A stretch of 64,000 nt of DNA from Phytophthora hibernalis (GCA_012656075.1 JAAKBF010000403.1:186001-250000); one strand, 5' to 3'. Positions 1 through 11,930 are shown, counted from the first letter of the stretch. A program made the numbers and translations. Notes: generated from the letters alone by a model not told the origin.

Positions 1-459
1 ATGGAATTTCTGCGTTGTTTCGGCTACGAAGCGTTCTTCAACATCCCGGGAAGCGAAGTTCGACCTGGTATGGACGGGTGTAGCTTGTACAGTTTGTTCG
101 AGCGGAACCACTTTCGCCTTGGCGCTCTCCGGCCTGACTTTCGGTCGTCGTCGGAGGAAGTCCTTGAGTTGCAACAGAAACTGAAGAACAGCAGAGCGGT
201 CCTCCATCATAATTGCACGGCGAGTGTTCACTGGGAATGGAAGGCCAAGCGCGTCAAACTTCTCACCCAGCAGCTCCATGTTGTGGATCTTGGCTGCCGT
301 ACTGGATGAGTCCTCGTAGGATTCGAATTGGGCTTCCAGACCTTGTAAGTGAAGCACCTCGGCGATGATATATCCATTGCTGGCGTCTCGCTCCAGCACC
401 TCCACTTTCCGATGCAGCTTGAGTTCGTCGTTCAGCCATCGCAGCAACAAGGCGCTCAT
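1..459 (-). CDS. SPEF2/CPC1-like flagellar central-pair protein, N-terminal part (runs off window)
   Basis: An open frame of 153 codons starts at the ATG at 459 and is still open at base 1, so only the N-terminus is visible. It begins MSALLLRWLNDELKLHRKVE and continues through a block GYIIAEVLHLQGL to AKIHNMELLGEKFDALGLPF. This is the layout of the CH-like domain at the start of SPEF2/CPC1 proteins (xLxxWLNxELKxxR, then GYLLGEVLHxxxL, then KLNNFxxLxxxLxxLGVxF). In the known family this protein belongs to the C1b projection of the axonemal central pair, which fits an organism with flagellate zoospores. After the domain comes a Lys/Arg-rich linker (DFLRRRPKVRPE). The family assignment is pattern recognition, not a search. 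A forward-strand frame over the same bases is an antisense shadow. Confidence 0.72.
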   Translation of the reverse strand, partial: MSALLLRWLNDELKLHRKVEVLERDASNGYIIAEVLHLQGLEAQFESYEDSSSTAAKIHNMELLGEKFDALGLPFPVNTRRAIMMEDRSAVLQFLLQLKDFLRRRPKVRPESAKAKVVPLEQTVQATPVHTRSNFASRDVEERFVAETTQKFH

Positions 460-671
460 GGCAACAACACCGACTAGTGGAGGACGCTTCGACAGTAGTT
501 GAAGCAACCGACGCCGACAGAAATATCCTCATCGTGACTTGGCAGCGCACCAGGGCCACAACAACGGCATAGAATCAAATTGCAGACTGAGTGGCTCTCA
601 CCACAAACAACGTCATCCATGTCAAATACTCATAACCAGCACGTCTTGCTATTTGTAGTGTTACATTAACG

Positions 672-1251
672 TTAGTTCACCATGCGGTTGATGCGGTCCA
701 GCTTCTGACGACGCGGCATGGGCGACCTCCGCGTCCACGCAGTCAGTTGCATGATCCGCTGCTCCAGCAGCTTCTCACCCCACAGCAACGTGTCAAGCGA
801 AAATCTACAGACAAAAGCAACCCCCGACCATTAAACTTCCCGTCCCAACCACCAACACGCAGCACCAACCCACCCATTGGGCACGTCCTCCTCACTGGTC
901 TCCAAACTCTGCTGACGACGGTGTCCATTACGCAGTGGGACATACCCTGCATCACAGCAATCGTCAGGCCCCCACCTCGAATTAATTCCCCAAAACTTCT
1001 CCCCGCACCTTCCGGAGGATCGGTGGCTGCCCGATGCTCGTTACGACCGCCACCTCCTGATTCGGGTAGAATTTGGCCCACTGGTCGCTCGTGTAGAACG
1101 TCACTCCGTCGCTCGAGACGTGTCTCTCCTGGTTGTCACTTCCAGACGAGGGCAAGATGGTGCTGTCAAGTCTCTTCTGGTCCGTTCTCTCCGGTGACAA
1201 CGCGGCTGTGTCCAGATGCAACGTCTCCACTTGGTTCTGCATCTCTTGGCT
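672..1251 (-). CDS. Multi-exon gene of unknown function (3' exons resolved)
   Basis: Three stretches read as coding on the minus strand. Exon 1009..1251 encodes a segment containing FYTSDQWAKFYPNQEVAVV; exon 874..946 contains YVPLRNGHRRQQSLE; the last exon, 672..804, contains FSLDTLLWGEKLLEQ and ends KLDRINRMVN-stop. The introns are 805..873 (GTGGGT...TGTAG, 69 nt) and 947..1008 (GTGCGG...TGCAG, 62 nt). The first intron joins in phase; the second is one nucleotide out of phase, so either a junction is wrong or one base is missing. An acceptor TTATTTAG lies just upstream of 1251, so at least one more exon exists between about 1255 and 1580, but I could not place it. No domain recognised; the C-terminus is basic. 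It lies between the SPEF2-like gene and the kinase on the same strand. Confidence 0.5.
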
Positions 1252-1551
1252 CTAAATAATTGCACCCAGCAGCGAGTTAGCACGAGAAAAGCCAGTCAAG
1301 TGCACTGCGAAGACCCATTTCGACGCGCTCCAGCAGCGTTTTCTATGGCTTCTACAGCCCAAGACACACGCCGTCCTCTAGTCGACACACACAACACACA
1401 GACGCCACCCACCGATGAGACGTCGTCACCCAGAGGCGTCATCTGTCGCGCGCGCTTTCTCGAGTGTGGATAATCTGACGGCCTTTCGAATTCTCCGGAT
1501 AATCGCTGGATAATCGTAACTGGTGTGGCACAGTGTGACACGATACCCCGA

Positions 1552-4213
1552 CTAAATGCGGTTTTCGGCAAACACACCATGTTGAAGCCATGGGTGGGTC
1601 AATGCCTCCTGAGCCGACAGTCGAATCACTGGGTCGATTTGCAGCAACGCGCGTAAGAAATCCAGGAACTCTGGGTCTTTTGTGGGCACGGCTTGCTCTA
1701 GTGTAGGCACGTGAAGCTGCGCAACCAAAACGCCATTTCCAAGATGATCAACGGTGAAAAGTCCCGTGTCGATCAATTGGTGCTGCAGGTCTTCACGCTC
1801 GGCCAGCAGAGACGCAGGAATGGGACCTATCGAGGCATTCAGAACACATTAGTGGTGATCTGGTAGATACAGGTAGCTGCAAGTTGAATACGCACCTATT
1901 GTCGCCAGGATCCGTGCCAGTAGCGTCTGCTCCGAGTCGTTGCGAAACAGGACCTCGCCCGTGAACATCTCGGCGAGGACGCATCCGAGAGACCACATAT
2001 CGATCTTTGTGTCGTACATGAGTCCGAGCACGACCTGCACATGTACAGTTAGCAGGTTAGAATACAAGTACATAGTGCAATGATTTTCTGCAGCTTGCTT
2101 ACCTCCGGTGCCCGATACGAACGCGATTGAACGTACGATGTGAGCTCATCTGTGGTGAAGCACGCCGACCCGAAGTCGATCACCTTGATGGTGCACGCGC
2201 TGAAGTTCTGAATCAGGATATTCTCTGGTTTGAGGTCACAGTGCACCAGCCCCAGTGAATGCAGTGTATCCAATGCCTCAAGGACTTCAATGGTGATCTT
2301 TTTCAGGCGGGAATGCTGAAATAGTTGATCACGCCGCGCTGCAGAAGTAAGCGAGAAAATTCGTATAGGTTGTCACGTAGCAACTGTGAGCAGAAAACAC
2401 GGTACATATGAGTACGGATCTACGCAGGAATACAGCAATTTTCTCCGACGCACCTCCGTGACGATAATCAGATGCTCGCGAAAGTAAAACGCCTCCATAT
2501 AGCGAACGAGATGCTTCTCGTCCACCTTACAGTTCTCATCAATGTACTCCAGCACGCGAATCTCATCGACACCCTGGTCGAAGTACTCCTTATTGTTCTT
2601 GATGATTTTGAGGCATACTGTCTGCTCTGAGGTTGTATCGATGCATTTATACGTTCGGCTGAACACCGCTTCCCCAATAGCCATCTCCACCTATGTTCCA
2701 AGTCACCCACAAGTCAGTATCATGTGTCTTACCATTTCGCGTAAAGACACCAGACTACTACGTACCTTGTATCGATTGCCAATCAAGGTTCCAGCTCGGG
2801 GACGCCAATCTTGATTTGGCTCAAACCCAGTGCGATTTTTCTCGAATCATGCGCAGCTGAAACACCTCGTATTCTTTCGGCTCATCATCATCGTCATCGT
2901 GACTGTCTTCAGATCCTTCGTCGTCGTCGCACACGTCCTCACCTTTTTTGATATCGACCGTATGAACGGTGTCAATCTTCTGCTTGGATTTACCATCGAG
3001 ATCATTTTGGAACGTAGTCACCTGGCCTTGAATTGGTGACCCGACCACGAACTCACCAGGCACCGTGTCTTCACTGATGAAGTGTGTCATATCGTTATCC
3101 AACTCACCTTCATTGGCGAAGTGGGCCAAGTCGTTCTCCAACTCACCTCCGCCACTAAAGTGTGCCAAGTCGTTCTCAAGTGTTCCTTCATTGTCTTCTT
3201 CATCATCGTCATCCATCTCAAAAAGTTTCTCCTGCGTCACGTTGCCGGGACTATCTGCATCGCCGTTCTCGTCGTCACCGTCCACGTCGTCTTGAAACGT
3301 GTCGTTGTCGTCCTCGCAGACCGAGCTCACCATCTCACTGTATACTTCATCCTCTGCTCTCACATTATTGTCTTCCTCCTGAGTGAAAGCAAACTGGTTC
3401 GGCTGTCGTGGCCACAGCGCCGACACTGGCTCTCCATCCATCGACGTGGCTCCAGGCGACGCTCCAAGCCCAAACGACGACGGCGGAGAGTTCGAGATCT
3501 TTGCAGAACTGGTACCGCCTAAGCTCGCCTGGACGATTCCGATCGGGTCCGAGATCATGTCGTCCATGGCTGTGAGTGTCGTCCGTCATACACAACTGGT
3601 TCACGGCTTCCGCCAGGTCGTTCTCGTATTCAGCTCCATAGTCACTGCTGCTGTCTTCGCTCTCGCGACTCTCCTCTTCCTGTCTGTAGCTGTCAAAGAC
3701 CAGTGGACGGTCCTCTGCGTCCCTGTTCCAATGCAGTGACTTGTCCACCAACAAACTCCGTCCTTCCTGTTGTTTTCCATCAAAAATCCGATGCAGGAGC
3801 GAGTTTTCCTCGCCCATTTGTTGGTGCAGCGCCTGGCGCAGCTTCTCGTTCGTGTGGATCTTCTCCACGGCTTTGGGGACGTTGGCGATGGACTCGAGAA
3901 TCATCTCCAGCAGCTCCTTTCGCTCCGTCTCCTTGCGCTGGTCGCGGTCCTCGTATCTACTGCGAGTGGCTGTCGGTGCAGATATCCCACGTCTCAGGAA
4001 CGACATGGGCGGGTGGAACTTCTCCAAGGCGGCACCAGAGCCGCAAGACGCGGAAAAGAGCGTCGCCACGTCATCGGAGGAGGATTTGCGACCTGCAGAG
4101 ACAGCAGCAGCACTGATAGCTGCGTCCAGACGCCCCTGGGAGCTCAGTGGAGACGTCGAGGACATCACGGAAGGGAAGTGGCCGAAGTCCGTTTCGATCG
4201 GCTTCGAGGTCAC
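1552..4213 (-). CDS. DYRK-like (plant-type) Ser/Thr protein kinase, five exons
   Basis: Model: complement(1552..1826, 1896..2034, 2103..2383, 2454..2690, 2766..4213); four introns of 69-75 nt with GT-AG ends. The long first exon holds an acidic, low-complexity N-terminus with an ENDLAHF motif repeated. Then comes the DYRK-type lead-in NRTGFEPNQDW and GTLIGNRYKV, VCLKIIKNNKEYFDQ (the VAIK-type lysine), LGLVHCDLKPENIL (catalytic loop), IKVIDFGSACF (DFG), SYVQSRSYRAPEV (DYRK activation segment with the autophosphorylated Tyr in YVQSR), and DMWSLGCVLAEM. The C-terminus is ALTHPWLQHGVF. The sequence resembles the plant/protist DYRKP subgroup. Three places need a one-base correction to stay in frame: about 2836-2840 (T5 run), 3567-3571 and 2331-2341. 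At the second, a 22-nt GT-AG segment could be skipped in frame, but that is too short for a normal intron. Confidence 0.85.
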
Positions 4214-5103
4214 AAGTGCGAGGGGTGAGGTTACAGTAATGAGGAGAAGGTACGATGTGATTTGTTACTGTGTACGGTAATTAGTCTCACCTCCAATGTT
4301 GCACAGAAAGTGCAAAATTTGAACTTTGACAGGTTGCACTGCAGTCAATATTTATCCAATCAAAACGACAGACACCTAAAATAGACGAATCTCATTGAGC
4401 CAAATTCGATGGTTACACGAGTTTTTCACCAAACAGACTGCATTAGCGTTAACCTAACCCTCAAATCCACTAAGACTAATTACCGTAGACAGTGTAGTTT
4501 TTAGTAAAGTTATACTGTTCCTGGTGTAAAACCTTTTATATAACTTTTGAGGATGGGCTAGGTGTGCCATATTTAATTTAAACCCCACCGTACCGAGTAG
4601 TACCGGTAAAAACCTGCCTTGGGCCATTTGTTCTGCCTCTCGCCATATCGAGTAGTACCGGTACAAAAACCGAATGGGGACATTTTTGACAGTTCTATAA
4701 TTCGAACTATTGTGGGTTCTTTTCAAAACTGCATTGGGCGATTGGTTGAATCTCCGGCGGTGAAGCCGCCAGGCAATGGTGCTGTTCAGCGAAAACTGAC
4801 ATCTGAAACCTGGGAAAAAGTCCCAGGCTCCAGGATGTTGCTCGTGTTCAGCATGAGCAAATCAACCCTATCGGCCAATCATTCTGCAAATCAATTCTGG
4901 CGGGTGTCGGCCGTGCTGGCTGAACAATTGACGGTGAGAGCATAAGACCACGTCCGCTCGGTACCGGTACGCTGCAGACACGAAGCGCTTTACTTCGTGG
5001 GCAGGTAAATATACATAGAAGCGCTGAAGGAATGGTTCAAATTTAAACAGCAGCGTGACAACTCATAACAGATTCGAATTCAATACGAGCCGTGTAATCC
5101 TAT
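4214..5103. other. Intergenic, AT-rich, with a partial MITE and short repeats
   Basis: No convincing coding frame. It holds two near-copies of a GAGTAGTACCGGTA block (about 4593-4610 and 4650-4670) and, from 4710, a partial copy of the MITE that interrupts the Copia element at 26.9 kb. Confidence 0.5.
4710..4782 (+). repeat. Partial second copy of the TTGTGGGTTC MITE
   Basis: Starting right after a TA, the sequence TTGTGGGTTCTTTTCAAAAC and the following GCATTGGGCGATTGGTTG and CTCCGGCGGTGAAGCCGCCA nearly match the left end of the MITE at 26944-27170. Similarity fades after about 4782, so only one terminus is present or the rest has decayed. Confidence 0.7.
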
Positions 5104-5400
5104 CTATGCAGTGCGTATCATTCCTTTGTCATTGCGTTCAGGAACGCTTGCATCATAGCCATATATGCTCATCAAGCTGTCGGCGGCACTCCTGCATTTC
5201 TTCATGTTGCATTCGCTCAAACTGAGCAAAAACGCCTCAGATCTCTCTTTCAGCACCTCTCTAACTTTGTCGTACTTGTCGTTCCGTTGTCGCTTGTTGT
5301 TCCTTCTCCCCGTGTTATGCGGCTCCCGACACTCGCTAATTTTAGAAGAATCGTCTTCGAACAAGATGTCAGCTTGGGTCGGCGTCGCTGTTGGTGGAGC
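5104..5400 (-). pseudogene. C-terminal fragment of an unknown protein next to the DIRS element
   Basis: A minus-strand frame of 187 codons ends at 5104. Its second half is strongly charged and reads as protein (NKRQRNDKYDKVREVLKERS, then SLSECNMKKCRSAADSLMSI). Its first half, beyond about 5400, is antisense to the reverse transcriptase and probably meaningless. The simplest reading is the 3' end of an older gene or repeat ORF cut by the neighbouring retroelement. No family recognised. Confidence 0.3.
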
Positions 5401-7900
5401 GTTGTCTTGGTCGAAGCGAGGATAGGACGAGCCTGCAACCCCTTTTGTCCAACTTGTCCCGCCAGACAGGCTTCTCGTTGCGTGATGTAGTGCGGCTGGT
5501 GCGAGGCGAAACGGCGGCAGATAACAGGCCGAACAAAGCCCTGAATCCTGCCACGTACGCGAAGCTTCTTCATGGATATACTCAAAAGCAACTGCTGATC
5601 GACATCGCTGAGCACGGCTTCCGGGCCCGTTGGCTGCAACCCCGACCTGACCAACGGAGTCGACCACGAGACCACCGCTCGGCTACGACCAGCCAGCAGC
5701 AAGTGCTGAAACGCATCCGTGAAGGCGAACACGAGGGCGCTTACATTGTAGTCGAACTCGACGTCTTCGATGCCTGGGCGGTCCACATAAGCCCGTTTGG
5801 GGCGATTGCCAGAAGTGCTTCAACACCCGACACGATCCGCCTCATCCACGATCTCCTAAGTCCGGTCGGGCAGTGTCCAAATGAGCTCACTCAGGCGAAG
5901 TCGCTACCGCCGATTACAAAGGCCTCTATCGCGAGACTTGCACCCCACATCGAAGAACTTAAGGCTCGGTTTCCAACTGCCCGAATTTGGTGCTCAAGGG
6001 TGACGTCCACGGTGCATTCCGCCACCTCCGTCAGCACGCCGAAGATGTATGCTGGATGGGAGGTCTCCTCCTGACGAATCCGCGGGAGTGATCGACTTAT
6101 CGGCTCCAGTTGGCTGGACAGGGTCGCCTGCGCTCTACGGCACATTCGGTCGCGCGTTTTTACCTCGTTGGCCAAGAAAGCCCAGCAACAATGTGCCCTC
6201 GGTGTACAGACAGAGAACCATTTATCGCCTATGAGAGGGTGGATGATCATATCATGATCGAAGTTGACCTGCCTGACCGCTGTTGGATGGCAGAGGATGC
6301 CCAATGACTAGCTATGCTTGCAGTGCTCGGGTCCACCTCGATCATCGAGAGCAAGTTTACGAGATGGTCGCCAAAAACTCAATCTCTTGGGCTCGAGTGA
6401 GACACGGATGCAGCAACCGTCTCGATACCAGTCGATAACCTCGAAAAGCGCTGGCTCGAGCTCAAGCGCTCCTGAGCAAGAGACGCGTCTCTCGCCACGA
6501 ACTGGAGTGCATGTTGGGTGGCCTCCGTCACGTAGCAGCATGCCTGCCGGCAGCAAGACCCTTTTACCAGCGCCTCCAGTCGCTCTGTCGCTGTGCACCA
6601 CGCCACGGGTCTGTATCCCTGACAATCCCGACTCGCGATGATCTGAGGTGGTTCGAATACATTCTGTGTCATGGCTCTCTTCGTGGAATTCCGACTCGGC
6701 TATTTGGTCAGCCGCCCCCGGCCGGATGTGCACTTCTACATGGATGCCAGCAATTATGGAGCCGCTATACTCGACCCCGCGCGCAAGGTGTACATTGTGC
6801 TCGTATTTGATGCCGACGAGCATGTTCTAATGACGAGCGAATCGGGTCCAGGATTTACATCAACATACGTGAACAGCTGTGCGTGGCGTCAACCCTCCTG
6901 GCCCCGGCGTGGGCGGCAATCATGGCGCCTCGATGGCCGCACATCCGCTGCTGGACGGACAACACCACAGCTATGACTCACACAAACACTCAAGCATCCA
7001 TTTGCGCAGAACCTTAACCGGTGAATCGGTTTAGCGGATCATCGTTTTCGCGTTTCGGCGGCTCATCTACCAGGGACTTGTAACGTACTGACGGATGCGG
7101 GATCACAAACAAATGTACCCACATCAAACTCGTATTTTGCTAACGGTGTACATGGATGGACGTAGATACAGGTCCCCACCCCAGTCACTTCCGCCCCGTC
7201 TGCAAGGATTTCTCGATCAACTTCAAGCCGCATCACTGGCCAGGAGGACCCGGTCCACCTACGACCGAACATGGCGCCCATGGTCAGCCTGAAGGGCGGT
7301 CCGAGGGCAATCCCTCGGCTACCCTGATCCACGTCGGAGCACTTGACGGACCTCATCGCATTTGCCATGGACGACTGGTCAGGAGCCGCAGGGACGACAC
7401 CAAACACCGCTACAACCGTGTTGTCCAAGATCAGCCACATTACGTGGCATCATCTCCAGCGCTACGGTTACTCCGTCCATCTCGAACCGGCTCACGCCCG
7501 CGCTTTGCGCGGGAAGCAAGGATGCCAGCAGCTCCCCGCAGGAAGCACCCAGTGACTGTAGTCCTCCTCCGCAACACCCGCGACTATCTCATCATCAGCA
7601 AGCCTCACAACCGTGTTCTCTGGGGGCTACGGTCGTGGGCTACTTCTTTCTGCTGCGACGGTCAGAATAACTAGCCGTTGAAGGCAAGTTCTCGGCATTT
7701 TCCGATGTAAGCTTTGCAGACGAACCGGAAATGTGTTCAAGAACAAATCAAGAGGCCAAAAGTATCAGGCTAAGGATTCGGGGAACCAATACACAAGCCG
7801 CCTTCCTCCTCATGACCAATCCCTTACTTACGCTTCGTGCTATCCTCCGCTGTCCTAACCTCTGCGTAATTCCATATCCCAACAGGTTATTAGCCACAAC
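5391..7900 (+). mobile_element. Decayed DIRS-like retroelement: RT, RNase H, tyrosine recombinase
   Basis: Several frames in order, with shifts between them, form one degenerate element. From 5391: NPATYAKLLHGYTQKQLL and VHISPFGAIARS (5' of RT); then about 5985-6060 LKGDVHGAFRHLRQHAEDVC, the first catalytic Asp region of RT; about 6230-6290 YERVDDHIMIEVDLP, the VDD active site; about 6490-6640 HELECMLGGLRHVAACLPAA, the thumb; about 6725 HFYMDASNYGAAI, the RNase H start. At 7090-7300, LQAASLARRTRSTYDRTW is a SAM-like N-terminal domain of tyrosine recombinases, and about 7745-7785 AKSIRLRIRGTNTQ resembles the recombinase catalytic region. RT followed by a tyrosine recombinase, with no integrase, is the DIRS order. 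The copy is broken by many frameshifts and cannot be active. Ends and split or inverted terminal repeats were not found. Confidence 0.75.
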
Positions 7901-8704
7901 TGGTCCCGACTTCAACAAAGGGCAGTGTTATTCTCTTTTAAATCGCCTTTCACTAAATTACTGTAGCTGCAATACCTGTACATGCTATCGCCCTCCAGTA
8001 GGCCACATCATCTTGCACCTTATCTGTGATCGCCTTCCACTTCCGTTCGTGCTATCGATTATATTTTTCGTCAAAGGCCGGGAGTACAGTACATACGCAG
8101 TTTGTGCGAGCAGCCGCAGTCGACAGCGGTGAGTAGCGCACATTCAGACTGACACTCACGACGGCAGGCTTACGCTCACTGTCTGCTCGATTTGGCGAGG
8201 CAGGCGTGGGGGTACAACTACGCTGCCGCACACGATGGAGGCCCCTGTCATGGAGTGGGGGCTCATGGCGGAGACTCCTGATCTCACAATATAACGGTGC
8301 TGCTGGGTGGGCACGTCGCAGTTATGACGAGCAACTTCGTTAGAGCAAATACTATGCATGTGTGATTATTATATTTAGTTGTTTTTATTAATAAATCTAT
8401 TTATTTATTTTTGCGTACGAACAAGCTTTTTCCTGGTAGTACAACGTACGTTACAGGGATTAACTCGAAACTCGAAAAGTAGGTACAATGTACTGTTTTG
8501 ATACAAATTTCAAGTGACCAGTCTTATAAATCCGCCAATTTGTATCGGGTCTTGGAACACACTTTATTTCAATGGATAATACAGAAGGTTATACAGGAAG
8601 GCTTAAATGGTGTGTTACGTTATTGAATTTCACACGCCCGGGCTAAAATGTGGCGCGTTACGTTCGATAAGAATGGGGCGCAGTAAAAGACACAGCGACA
8701 CCGG
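7901..8704. other. No supported gene
   Basis: After the recombinase relic the reading frames are short and without recognisable motifs. 8343-8420 is very AT-rich. Remnants of the DIRS 3' end probably lie here but cannot be delimited. Confidence 0.4.
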
Positions 8705-9020
8705 CGCTTGGGGTGGTAAATTATAGGTGACACAGCGACGGCAAAAGTGGCTGGCGCAATTAATGTAGGGTGCAACGGGCAGATATATGAAACGCCTTTC
8801 GGTCGGTGGCAGCGCTTCAACTGCAGCAGCACTTAACTCTTTTAACAAGTTCAATTTGCGTGGCGACGACTACCGCTGCGTTGTGAAGCTGGACGTCGGG
8901 CACTTTCGATGGAAATGACACAGCGACGGCAAAACTGGCCGGCGCAATTATTTTGGGGTGGTAAATTATAGGTAAATATGGCACAGCGACGGCAAAAGCG
9001 GCCGATGCAATTAATGGATG
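8705..9020. repeat. Interspersed degenerate direct repeats (CACAGCGACGGCAAAA)
   Basis: The motif CACAGCGACGGCAAAA followed by a GGC-rich GCAATTA occurs three times (about 8731, 8920, 8981), and a fourth weaker copy lies about 8690. The motif TGGGGTGGTAAATTATAGGT occurs twice (about 8710 and 8956). Spacing is irregular, so this is a repeat cluster rather than a regular satellite. Open frames here are by-products. Confidence 0.7.
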
Positions 9021-9404
9021 CCGGTCGCTCAACGTTGGACTAGCCACGTTCCAACAAACTGTGCGCGTGGTTCGCAGGTCTTCCTCGCGCTCATGTTTGT
9101 ACTACTCTACCGTAAAGACCAGCCCAAGATGCTTCACCTACGAGGGCCGCCTATTTTTACTATTGATCTGTAACGTACCACTTCCCATTTGGTTGTCAGC
9201 ACTAAAAAACGGACCGAAGGTCACCGGGATCATGGGATGGTGCACTCACTTCAAATTTGGAAAGCAAAACCGATACAGTCGGATTTCACCACTATAACTT
9301 GGCACACTGCCACTAGAATATTAGCTGCCGCCACTACCGCTTTGCATCAAGTTAATAATACGTACTAAGCAACATTAACTTTAGTTTTGTTATTTCTCGG
9401 ACGC

Positions 9405-11396
9405 TATGGAGTCTGCGAGACGTCGAGGACGCTTTTCATGGTAAGTTATATGGAAAACTAGGGATGAGATGCCCTACAGTTCATTTGAAGCAGGTTTGCT
9501 CCGCTTCGTGCGTGACAAAAGCGACTTGCTCAACTGTACAATGAATCACGTCGACCGCTGCGAGGATTTGCTGGTTGTAAGCCCGCACCAGATGCGATGC
9601 ATTGTTACAACATGTTCTTCTCAACGATGCAAGGACGCTGACGAGTCATGCAGGGCATGCTACAAGATACTCAAATGCTCTCAAGTGGATGATGTGGTTA
9701 TCTACGAACGGGGGCATTGAATGTCTATCGATGCCTCTCCCTTTTCTCTGAGCAGCCCGGAATTGACACCAGCAATAAAGGAATACATCGTTTCCTAGCT
9801 GGAAGACGTACCGTCAATGGTTGCACAGCTAGCATACTCGTTTCTGTGCCGTGAGATCAACAGTAGCAGAATTCCCGGGTGAACTCCAGCGTTGCAGAAG
9901 GTGCAAAACTTCGCCAAGACGGGGCGAGGCAAAAACAAGGCCAACAGCATGGAGCCGGTGATTGTGATTTGCCGTCAAAGCATGCACGATGGTGGAACTG
10001 AGGATCGGACCAGCGAAAGCTTGCAGGTCTTCTGTGATGCCCAAGATGTGGATGGTGTTGTGCAGCCCCACTGGGCACTGGGTCTGAGGGCAATCCTTTT
10101 TGGATTGGTTTAACGTGCAAGGCGTTGCTCGAGACCTATGTGAACGTGCAGCGGGACCCTACACTATCTGCGCTGCTGCACCTGGACAGTACACACAGCA
10201 TTGTCAAGCAGAAGTACCCCGTTTTTGTGGTGGGAATCTCTGATCGCAGTGTCAGCTTTCTGCCTATTGTTAACTACTGCACTCCACAACGGAAAACACC
10301 CGACATACGATGGTGCCTTGCTTTTCTCTAGCGTGTGATCCTGCGTGAGGTTGGGTCAGTGTTTTCGCCAGACTATGTCATGATGGATGCCGACAAATCT
10401 CAGTACAAGGCGTGTGAACGAGAGCTACAAGGCACTGAGATTTTGATGTGCTCGTTTCACGTTACTCAGAATGTGCACAAACATGCAGATGCTACAAAAC
10501 AGTCCGGTATTAGTAAGAAGAAAATCTTCCGCGATCTGTACGATCGTCATTTTACGGGGATAGAGGAAGTTTACTTACGAAAACGTGAGTTTGTAGTTCG
10601 CTCATGGCGTGGTGCTGGAGCTTTGTGCTCTCGTGTGAAGAGTGTGACTGACCATTTGCTGAAAATGTGGATTCTGGTCCCACGATTTTCTCTGTGTAAA
10701 TTGGATTTCATTAACACGATTTTCTCGGTGGCAAGCGTACCACACGCCGACTGGCTATGCATTAACTATTAACCCGCTAGAGACGTATTACTACACGTTC
10801 AAATTGGTTAATGACAACAAGCAGGCTACGCCAACCGAGTTAATTTCTCGGTTGGATTTGTCTCGACTTGGATATGTTTCCGCAATATCCGGTTTCGATA
10901 ATGTGCTAAGAGCATTCAAGCGACTCAAGGCGGCGTTAAACTGAGCCGAAAAGCTCAAAAGCTTGAGGCCGACGTGGTTCGACTCCACGGTTTGGTGGTG
11001 GTGCGTATGTGGCCAAATTCCACAAGTACCACCTCAGTCGACGAGTTGGACGATGCTCTGCCTGCCCCTTCCGACAGCGACGATTCCTACCGATCCACGA
11101 ACTATCGGCGCCTCACGTGGGAAGGCATGCCGAAAGGCGACTGGGTTGTCAACCCAGTTGGGAGAGCATGCAAGTGCCCTTGTTGGCTCAAAACGGGGTG
11201 TGCCTCCACGTTATTAAGGCCACCAAGATGGCGCAAATGCCGTGCCCCGGTATGTCTTCACCTGTGCTCCGCTTTGTTAGCGCGGCTAGCACACGCAGGG
11301 GCCGTTCTACGCGCAGCATAATTTGAGTAGCAGTACCCTGATTTGATGCACGAGCCTATTCAGCCAGGTAATATTGTGGAAGGACCGCCTTCATAG
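9405..11396 (+). pseudogene. MULE (Mutator-like) transposase, frameshifted, with zinc sites
   Basis: Parts in order: 9469-9720, a Cys-rich FLYWCH-like N-terminal domain (CIVTTCSSQRCKDADESC); 10125-10331, the MULE core with LHLDSTHSIVKQKYPVFVVG (first catalytic Asp); 10335-10772, DYVMMDADKSQYKACERE (second Asp) and ILMCSFHVTQNVHKHA. A linker follows (NPLETYYYTFKLVND, then TPTELISRLDLSRLGYVS). At 11166-11220, CKCPCWLKTG and VCLHVI make a CxC...CxH SWIM zinc site split by a frameshift, and the probable C-terminus is EPIQPGNIVEGPPS-stop at 11396. In this superfamily the enzyme cuts and pastes its own DNA. Several stops and frame changes make this a relic. Terminal inverted repeats not identified. 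Confidence 0.8.
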
Positions 11397-11930
11397 AGTA
11401 TAGTAGAATTCAATTTTCTCGCGTGTCTTCACGCCAACTAGCTACAGAGCCGACAGAAAGCGTGGACCTCGCAGTGCAAGGCGCTCGAGCCTACCGGTAT
11501 GTGGCACATGACCATAGAGCGACAGGAATACAGGGCGTGGATCACAGCCAACAAGAGAGAACGCACGCCTCTGCGTCAATCCCGACAACCAGTACATCAC
11601 CAACGGTGTCTCAAAATAATCCATCGCGAGATGGCGAGCCCCATGGAGAATACAGTACCGATGGTGTGGCCTTAAATTGTGAAAGCGAAAATGGAGCATC
11701 CTCCCTCAACGATGCGTTTAGAGTCATCTGGAGTATCTCGGCGCTCTAGCCGACGCAGGCAGGCAACGGCACGATCCCGCGAATATGATTTAAGCAAACG
11801 ACATCGGCGCTGAGCCAACTGCTGAATAGCGCTGGCAAATTCGGTATTCAGTGGATACCATCCAGAGAAAAACATCTGCAGCTCCTTTATGAATCCATAT
11901 GACAGCTACAAAAAATCATACAAATACACG
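11397..11930. other. MULE 3' flank; no supported gene
   Basis: A 108-codon frame (11423-11749) has no recognisable motif and no splice context. It is probably non-coding flank of the MULE. Confidence 0.35.

Noticed and set aside
747..1259. 170-codon plus-strand frame opposite the second gene
   Set aside because: The minus strand shows splice sites and protein-like text; the plus frame is Arg/Ser/Pro-rich antisense.
3082..3522. 146-codon plus-strand frame over the kinase N-terminus
   Set aside because: It mirrors the acidic repeats of the kinase on the other strand and is Val/Ile-rich shadow.
8620..9047. Overlapping minus-strand frames of 70-76 codons
   Set aside because: They translate a nucleotide repeat, giving the same motif in different frames.
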